Assembly (NCBI GenBank): GCA_005888695.1
Contig: VBBH01000196.1
Span: 1 to 12,598 of the forward strand
DNA length: 12,598 bases
Source of the DNA: Candidatus Bathyarchaeota archaeon
GTDB taxonomy: Archaea; Thermoproteota; Bathyarchaeia; 40CM-2-53-6
Direction: 5' to 3'
A program made the translations under genes and the position numbers. Below the pieces are notes generated by a model. It was given only the letters and a program-made list of their open reading frames with translations. It was not told where the DNA came from and made no database searches. Position 1 is the first letter of the stretch, and every line of letters begins with the position of its first letter. Positions 8,202 through 12,598 of this stretch are shown piece after piece.

Positions 8202-8638
8202 TCTATGCTTCAATCGGCGTAGGATTGAGCGTTTTCTTATCAGTAATCGGCGCATCGATAGGAATAAGCATCTCCGCACCTGCCATCGCCGGTGCGGGCA
8301 CTGAACGACCCGAGATAGTCTCTAAGAGCCTTATCGCAACAATCCTGGCCGAGGCCATCGCAATCTATGGACTGGTCGTCGGCTTGCTTTCGATCTTTAG
8401 GTTGATCCATCTCACTGCAGCAGATACTGACATAGCCTTCAGGATATTCGCCGGAGGATTGATAATGGGAATCGCCGCCGTAGCGGCGGGTATTGGGATT
8501 GGGACATCGGGGAGCGCCCTCGCTTCAGCGACTGCAGAAAAGCCCGAGCTTTTCTCAAGAGCTGTAGTTCCATTGATTCTTGCAGAGGCTCTGGCAATCT
8601 ACGCGTTCGTTGCGGCCTTGCTACTACTCGTTTTATAG
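8183..8638 (+). CDS. atpK: A-type ATP synthase proteolipid subunit K (double hairpin)
   Basis: A 151-residue rotor-ring proteolipid made of two fused helical hairpins, four membrane helices in all, about twice the single-hairpin form. Each hairpin keeps its ion-binding carboxylate: E57 in ILAEAIAIYG and E135 in ILAEALAIYA. Polar loops TERPEIVSKS and AEKPELFSRA join the helices of each hairpin. Glycine-rich helices 1 and 3 (GVGLSVFLSVIGASIGISIS and GGLIMGIAAVAAGIGIGTSG) are typical. There is no glutamine anywhere in the protein, and the Gln/Thr ligands of known sodium-binding proteolipids are absent, which favours protons. The ATG at 8183 lies inside the end of atpI, so translation is probably coupled. 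Confidence 0.95.
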   Translation: MVSEPIIYASIGVGLSVFLSVIGASIGISISAPAIAGAGTERPEIVSKSLIATILAEAIAIYGLVVGLLSIFRLIHLTAADTDIAFRIFAGGLIMGIAAVAAGIGIGTSGSALASATAEKPELFSRAVVPLILAEALAIYAFVAALLLLVL

Positions 8639-8664
8639 AGACGGCCAATCCAAGCGACTAGAAC

Positions 8665-9732
8665 GTGCTTCGCGACACTGTCGTTCACCTCCTAAGGGAC
8701 AATTTCACCGAGGCTAAGATTCGGGGAAAGAAACGATACCTTCTAGAACGGCAACAGTTACAGTCGCTGACGGAATTTAAGTCTCAAACGGAAGTCATCG
8801 GCTTTCTAGCCGATAGCCCGTACGGACCTGAACTATCAAAACTCCCAGACGCCGCCAGCCCGGCGGAAGTTGAAAGGACCATCGGTGAGAGCGTTGCCAG
8901 AACGATTGAGAATCTCGAAGGGTCTGCAAAAGGGAATGTTCGCCAATTCATGATTGAATATCGTCGCCGTTATGACGCACGCGATCTCGCTACGCTCCTC
9001 GTGTTCAAGTTGCAAGGCAGGTCGTGGGAAGATTACGTTGCCACCCAATCCCCACTCAGTACCTTGTCAGACAAGCAACTAAGACGATTGTACAACATTG
9101 AGAACCCTAGAGACTTGATCGGGGATATGGGAGACCAGATTCTTGAGGGGCGGCTCGAAGATGTGCAAATTGAAAATCCGGGTCCAGATAAAGCAGCTTT
9201 GATACGCGACATTGTCGTAGGTTGGGGGGACGAACGATTCTACGCATATGTGAACAATGGTCTTACTGGAAGGGATCGGGCAAGTTGCATCCCGATAATC
9301 GGCTCATCAATCGATCTGGGTAACATCAACATCGTTCTTCGAGGCAAACTCCTCGGTCTTGGAGAGATCCGAAGTCACCTAGTTCCGGTCTCCTGGAAAC
9401 TTGATGACAAGTCTCTGGAGTTGCTGTTAGCATCGGAGGACATTCAACAAGCGTTAGACAGGATCAGTGTTCATAGATACTATCGCGGGGTTCTAGCGGG
9501 TTCAAGGCAAAAGTACGAGGAGACCAAATCCCTAGCGTTCATGGAAGTACTCACAAGGGAACATTTTGCGCGGTTAAGCCGAGAAATCTTCCTCGGCATT
9601 CCCTATACTGTCGGAGTCGTCCTTGCATTTCTTGTTCTGAAAGACAACGAGGCACGGAATCTTTCCGCGATAATCTCAGGGATCGACGCTGGGCTATCAC
9701 CCGAACAGATTAGGCCGCTACTCGCCTCGTAA
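8665..9732 (+). CDS. atpC: A-type ATP synthase subunit C (d-like central stalk adaptor)
   Basis: A 355-residue all-helical protein of the V-ATPase d / archaeal C family (AC39 type), the funnel that joins the proteolipid ring to the central stalk. Three similar helical segments are expected; the marks seen are the N-terminal AKIRGKKRYLLE, the middle NINIVLRGKLLGLG, and the C-terminal ENXRNL-like DNEARNLSAIISGIDAGLSPEQIRPLL. The length is normal. The start is GTG at 8665: an in-frame TAG lies at 8659-8661, and no ATG occurs nearby that would keep the conserved N-terminus. It follows atpK by 26 bases and is the last gene of this operon; the F, A, B and D genes that often follow C are not here. 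A perfect palindrome begins at the base after the stop. Confidence 0.92.
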   Translation: MLRDTVVHLLRDNFTEAKIRGKKRYLLERQQLQSLTEFKSQTEVIGFLADSPYGPELSKLPDAASPAEVERTIGESVARTIENLEGSAKGNVRQFMIEYRRRYDARDLATLLVFKLQGRSWEDYVATQSPLSTLSDKQLRRLYNIENPRDLIGDMGDQILEGRLEDVQIENPGPDKAALIRDIVVGWGDERFYAYVNNGLTGRDRASCIPIIGSSIDLGNINIVLRGKLLGLGEIRSHLVPVSWKLDDKSLELLLASEDIQQALDRISVHRYYRGVLAGSRQKYEETKSLAFMEVLTREHFARLSREIFLGIPYTVGVVLAFLVLKDNEARNLSAIISGIDAGLSPEQIRPLLAS

Positions 9733-9744
9733 ACCTGCGCAGGT
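9733..9744. repeat. Perfect 12-base palindrome between convergent operons
   Basis: ACCTGCGCAGGT reads the same on both strands and starts on the base after the atpC stop, in the 40-base gap before the end of the minus-strand operon. It has no loop and no following T-run, so as an RNA hairpin it would be weak. It could be a binding site or a boundary element for the two converging transcripts. Confidence 0.5.
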
Positions 9745-9772
9745 CGGTTTCAGGAAAAGTGAGGTTATTTCA

Positions 9773-10234
9773 CTACATCTTCCTAACGAAATAGTAGTAC
9801 GTGTAAGCAAGACTTCCCATACCACTGATAAAAAGTCCGATCACGGATCCTAGGCAAGGTGTGAGTCCTTCGCACGATGGCAGGCCGAGAATCGGGTTCA
9901 GAGCAAAACCACCTAAGAAGTATCCCAGGATCAGGAAAGTGATCAAGTTGACGCCGAAACCCAGTAATCGACCGGACTTCTGATCCATGAGGGGACTTGG
10001 CTTCTCTCGCCCTTCCTTGCTCGTCCGAAAAGTCTCCCTTCTTGAACTCGGAGCCTGAGCCAGAGGTCGTGGTTGGTTGGGGCTAGAAGGAGGAAGTCTG
10101 ATCATAGCTCCCTTGATGCACTCACTTACACTGGTTCGGTCTATGTCGGGATCGCCATGACCCTTGTTGATCTGGCAAGCAAGGGACACGAGCACCATCG
10201 GAACAAAATCTGCTCGCTCGACAAACTCCTGCAA
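9773..10234 (-). CDS. Small membrane protein with two C-terminal helices, AtpZ-like (start uncertain)
   Basis: A 153-residue protein if started at TTG 10234, but the same frame is open upstream as far as 10384, just after the previous gene's stop. I do not recognise the soluble part. Seen in order: a helical N-terminal region (about 1-48, with cysteines at 20 and 39), a proline- and serine-rich linker (48-88), then two membrane helices (about 90-112 and 128-150) joined by a short loop with two cysteines (C121, C127). Both ends would face the cytoplasm by the positive-inside rule (KSGR before, VRKM after). The pattern GYFLGGFAL, then a loop, TPCLGSVIGLFISGMG and a basic end resembles the AtpZ family, small proteins found with ATP synthases. 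The usual LD motif is replaced by LN, and the loop is longer. It closes the minus-strand operon. The gene being real is likely; the AtpZ link is tentative. Confidence 0.6.
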   Translation of the reverse strand: MQEFVERADFVPMVLVSLACQINKGHGDPDIDRTSVSECIKGAMIRLPPSSPNQPRPLAQAPSSRRETFRTSKEGREKPSPLMDQKSGRLLGFGVNLITFLILGYFLGGFALNPILGLPSCEGLTPCLGSVIGLFISGMGSLAYTYYYFVRKM

Positions 10235-10384
10235 TTTCGCAGGTATGACTCCACTTAGCTTGGCAAATTCGTCGACGCCAATCTTTTCGGTGGCTCCGCG
10301 TAATGCTGCCTTGACTTTTGGGGTGGCTTGGACTTCTAGGTCTGGATTATCGTTCGTAGGATTTTGGCCCAGCCATTGTTTTCC
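10235..10384 (-). other. Open in-frame 5' extension of the AtpZ-like gene with an out-of-frame ATG
   Basis: This stretch has no stop in the frame of the downstream gene and reads as plausible protein (for example NPDLEVQATPKVKAALRGATEKIG, partly quoted as PKVKAALRGATEKIG). It holds no in-frame ATG, GTG or TTG before 10234. An ATG at 10376-10374 with AGGA five bases upstream looks like a real start, but in its frame only nine residues (MAGPKSYER) precede a TAA at 10349-10347. Moving one base forward before that stop joins the long frame. Either a +1 frameshift (programmed, mutational or a sequencing error), a rare start codon, or read-through from the preceding gene would explain it. Confidence 0.45.
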
Positions 10385-11329
10385 TTACTCAGACTCAACT
10401 AGGGCTCCGCATCGGGTAAGTGCGTCCAGGACTTTGCTCGATGGATTCTTCTCTAGAATTGTAAAGGCATGCTCCGCTCTTGTGTCTTCTCCCATTCTCA
10501 GAACGGCCCGAAGAAAAATCAATGCTTCTTGTGAGATGTCCGCTAATTGGTTTAGTTTCTCAGAGGCCTCTCGCAAGAATTCCTGGAGTTTCGTTTTCTC
10601 AGCTCCAAGTTGTCTTGATGCAGTATCTTGCCTCTGGGTTTCCATTGCTAAAGCCGCTTTCAGATCCGGCTGGTCCACATTCGGGATCTCCGTCTGAACG
10701 AAGTCGTGGAGGACCAGCGTTTGAAGGGCCACCGAAGCCTTGTCACCAGGGACCGCGACTAGTAGATGAGTCCAATCCGCCTTCCTGTTTCCTATCGCAA
10801 TCAACACTTGATCCTTAAGATTGGTTTGGAGAGCCTTTCGAGCGTCTTGGAGTCTCCTTGTTGGTATCCGACCGAGTATCTTATTGAATCCGAGTCCACT
10901 GGTTCTCACGTCGTGGATGGCGAAACCGGTCTCCAAGATCTGGTTGATTAGCCCGATTGTCTTCTTCGCGTCTTCGACTTCTCTTTCCAGCTTTTCGATC
11001 CTCGATTGTGATTCTCGATACTCATTTCTGATTTGGTCCAATTGTTTCCAGTACTCGTCGAGCTTCCTACCTGGGTCTGACAAGGGCTCGACACTATTGT
11101 TAGCTTTTCGAGGGACTCCCAGGAGCCGGATTGTATGGAGCGTTTCATCTCTAAGCCGGGCGAATTCCCGGATGTACTTGGCAATCTCATCGGTTGTTAA
11201 TCGACCGGGACTTAGCACGATTTCTCGTCGCTCAAGCTTCTGTGACGATCCGAGTTGTGCGAGAAGATTTCTGCTCTCCTTTCGGGGCAGGATAATTCGT
11301 AGAACTGATCCCTTTGTGGTCGTGCTCAT
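10385..11329 (-). CDS. Stand-alone paralog of the ATP synthase subunit I cytoplasmic arm
   Basis: A 314-residue soluble, helical protein that follows the layout of the atpI arm in this window. The N-terminal SVLRIILPRKESRNLLAQLG matches the pattern of MRRVTVIVSKDQLTHFLSYVG. Helices at about 44-70 and 85-133 form a coiled coil. Residues 147-166 (FNKILGRIPTRRLQDARKAL) match SGFTTVLIGEAPRESVEGIRAEL in AtpI. Residues 187-216 (THLLVAVPGDK to TEIP) match AFFAILPSAFQ to AEFP. A return helix spans about 220-282. It ends at the point where AtpI is about to enter its membrane domain, so it lacks both arginines and all membrane helices. The ATG at 11329 lies 3 bases after the hppA stop, in the same frame. 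It is intact, so a decayed atpI fragment is unlikely. I infer a stalk-like or docking role at the membrane with the pyrophosphatase or ATP synthase. The homology rests on my reading of the patterns, not on a computed alignment. Confidence 0.72.
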   Translation of the reverse strand: MSTTTKGSVLRIILPRKESRNLLAQLGSSQKLERREIVLSPGRLTTDEIAKYIREFARLRDETLHTIRLLGVPRKANNSVEPLSDPGRKLDEYWKQLDQIRNEYRESQSRIEKLEREVEDAKKTIGLINQILETGFAIHDVRTSGLGFNKILGRIPTRRLQDARKALQTNLKDQVLIAIGNRKADWTHLLVAVPGDKASVALQTLVLHDFVQTEIPNVDQPDLKAALAMETQRQDTASRQLGAEKTKLQEFLREASEKLNQLADISQEALIFLRAVLRMGEDTRAEHAFTILEKNPSSKVLDALTRCGALVESE

Positions 11330-11332
11330 TTA

Positions 11333-12598
11333 CTAGGCCAGCAAAGCATAGAGTATGAAGAGGGGAGCCAAGGCAAGAGTAATAGTGTTCAGTAATTTGA
11401 TCACGACGTGAAGCGACGGTCCGGCAGTATCTTTCAACGGATCTCCAACGGTGTCGCCTATCACTGTCGCAGCATGTGTGGGGCTTCCTTTTCCTCCTAG
11501 GAATCCTGCCTCAACATACTTCTTGGCGTTGTCCATAGCTCCACCGCCATTGTTCATGAACAATGCTAGCAGGATGCCGGCGACGGTTCCTATCATGAGG
11601 AGTGCGCCAATCGCCTCGGGCCCAAGAACGAGTCCGACAATTATGGGCGTAAGGACAACGAGCAGACTGGGAGCGATCATGTTTCTCAGTGCCGATCTCG
11701 TTGAAATGTCGACACAGCGGGCATAGTCAGGTTTGGCTGTCCCTGCCATTATCCCTGGAATCTCTCGGAACTGTCTCCTGACCTCTTGTATCATTTCCGC
11801 AGCAGTCTTTCCGACCGCTCGTATTGCCAACGAGCTGAATACGAAAACGAGCATCGCGCCGATCAGTCCACCGACGAAGACGGTTGGTCGAGCAAGATTG
11901 ACGGCCTGGCCGCTTGCGAACAGCAGCCCCTTATGCTTGGCCAATACTTCGAGAAATGCAGAGAACAGGAGGAAAGACGACAACGCGGCAGAGGCGACGC
12001 CGTAGCCTTTGGTCAAGGCTTTTGTCGTGTTCCCCGCTGAGTCCATGAGGTCGGCCACATCTCTCTGTTCCTTCGGCATGCCCGACATTTCCACGATGCC
12101 CGCTGCATTATCAGTGATTGGTCCGAAACCGTCCATTGCAAGTATCATGGGTGTAACCGAGAGCATTCCCATTGCAGCGGTCGCTGTTCCATAGATTCCA
12201 AGTGCGATCGCGCGTGGGCTTGATGTGTTTGCGAGTGGGTCTTTGAGAGCATCAACGCCACCTCCGAGGACGTATGCGATGATCAGGGCACCCACAATTA
12301 CAATTACGAATAAGCCAGTGGACTCCATGCCCACGGCTAAGCCCTGAATGACTCCGGGCGCAGCGCCTGACTGGGCCGCGTTGCTAATCTCTCTTACAGG
12401 CCGCTTCGAATAGGAAGTGTAATAGTTCGTTATCAAAGTGATGAAGACTGCCGCTACTATTCCGGTCAAGGCCGCATAGAACATGTTGAGGTTAGCGAAT
12501 CCGAGCAACCATACCGTGGCAAAGTAGAAGCCGCCCATGGCCAGAATAGCTGTCACTACAAGACCCCTAGCAAGTGGCTTGAACGGGTCTTCTCTTCC
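11333..12598 (-). CDS. hppA: Membrane-bound proton pyrophosphatase (3' part; 5' end outside window)
   Basis: The last 421 residues of a pump that couples pyrophosphate hydrolysis to ion export; the full family length is about 650-800 residues. The frame runs open to the window edge, so the GTG at 12556 is not the true start. Motifs in order are GLAVGMEST, YGTATAAMGMLS, the substrate-site DGFGPITDNAAGI, DSAGNTTKALTKG, MDNAKKYVE and GDTVGDPLKDTAGPS, with the aspartates and lysines that bind magnesium and pyrophosphate. In GNTTKALTKG the lysine (codon 12022-12020) and the threonine three residues on (12013-12011) occupy positions 12.46 and 12.49. Lys and Thr there mark the potassium-independent branch, whose members pump protons. 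About nine membrane helices fall in this part. Tandem in-frame stops TAG-TAA (11335-11330) end it directly before the next ATG. Confidence 0.96.
   Translation of the reverse strand, partial: GREDPFKPLARGLVVTAILAMGGFYFATVWLLGFANLNMFYAALTGIVAAVFITLITNYYTSYSKRPVREISNAAQSGAAPGVIQGLAVGMESTGLFVIVIVGALIIAYVLGGGVDALKDPLANTSSPRAIALGIYGTATAAMGMLSVTPMILAMDGFGPITDNAAGIVEMSGMPKEQRDVADLMDSAGNTTKALTKGYGVASAALSSFLLFSAFLEVLAKHKGLLFASGQAVNLARPTVFVGGLIGAMLVFVFSSLAIRAVGKTAAEMIQEVRRQFREIPGIMAGTAKPDYARCVDISTRSALRNMIAPSLLVVLTPIIVGLVLGPEAIGALLMIGTVAGILLALFMNNGGGAMDNAKKYVEAGFLGGKGSPTHAATVIGDTVGDPLKDTAGPSLHVVIKLLNTITLALAPLFILYALLA

Noticed and set aside
10164..10697. Plus-strand open frame of 177 codons opposite the end of the arm paralog and the AtpZ-like gene
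   Set aside because: It spans two convincing minus-strand coding regions, its product is serine- and arginine-rich low-complexity sequence, and it has no recognisable motif; it is an antisense shadow.
10385..11329. Arm paralog as a decayed atpI pseudogene
   Set aside because: The frame is intact over 314 codons, ends at a domain boundary, keeps the family patterns and fits tightly behind hppA; the downstream sequence holds no remnants of the atpI membrane domain.
10821..11336. Plus-strand open frame of 171 codons opposite the arm paralog
   Set aside because: It is the reverse complement of coiled-coil codons, giving a serine-rich product without domain features; the minus-strand protein matches a known family and its operon position.
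1..12598. tRNA or rRNA genes, CRISPR arrays, insertion sequences
   Set aside because: The window is almost fully covered by protein genes, and I saw no cloverleaf, spaced repeats, transposase motifs or terminal repeats by eye; no covariance search could be run.

Overview
The window is archaeal DNA, from an organism that conserves energy with membrane ion pumps. The evidence is an A-type (V/A-type) ATP synthase operon with H, E, I, K and C subunits and a TATA/BRE-type promoter in front of it. I cannot name the lineage with confidence. The nuoL-nuoM-nuoN order and the presence of a proton pyrophosphatase fit several groups (Thermoplasmatota and TACK-type archaea among them), and by eye about half the bases are G+C.

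Layout. Positions 13-5081 (+) carry the three antiporter-like membrane subunits of a complex I-type dehydrogenase, nuoL-nuoM-nuoN, packed head to tail with gaps of 2-6 bases. This is the 3' end of a larger nuo/fpo cluster that starts left of the window. A 118-base gap follows, with a perfect 13-base inverted repeat at the nuoN stop and a good archaeal promoter. Positions 5200-9732 (+) are an ATP synthase operon holding the peripheral stalks (H, E), the stator/ion-channel subunit I, a double-hairpin rotor proteolipid K and the central-stalk adaptor C. The catalytic head genes A and B and the D and F genes do not follow C; they must be elsewhere.

Convergent to this, on the minus strand, lies a second operon read right to left: the 3' part of a membrane pyrophosphatase gene (hppA; 12598-11333, truncated by the window edge), then a 314-residue coiled-coil protein (11329-10385), then a small membrane protein (10234 or further upstream, to 9773). 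The 12-base perfect palindrome between the two operon ends (9733-9744) could serve both strands.

The most interesting part is this second operon. The 314-residue protein reads as a free-standing copy of the cytoplasmic arm of ATP synthase subunit I, complete to the edge of the arm but without the membrane domain, and it sits 3 bases behind hppA. The next gene ends in two membrane helices that resemble the AtpZ accessory family of ATP synthases. All three genes lie in one reading frame separated only by stop codons, and the small membrane gene has no ordinary in-frame start where one is expected. A stator-arm paralog plus an AtpZ-like anchor next to a proton pyrophosphatase suggests an unrecognised accessory or coupling module for the pyrophosphatase, or between pyrophosphatase and ATP synthase. 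The gene content is seen directly; the functional link is inference.

How the genes could work together: complex I and the pyrophosphatase would both build an ion gradient, from electron transfer and from pyrophosphate hydrolysis respectively, and the ATP synthase would spend it. Residues in the proteolipid and pyrophosphatase both point to protons as the coupling ion.
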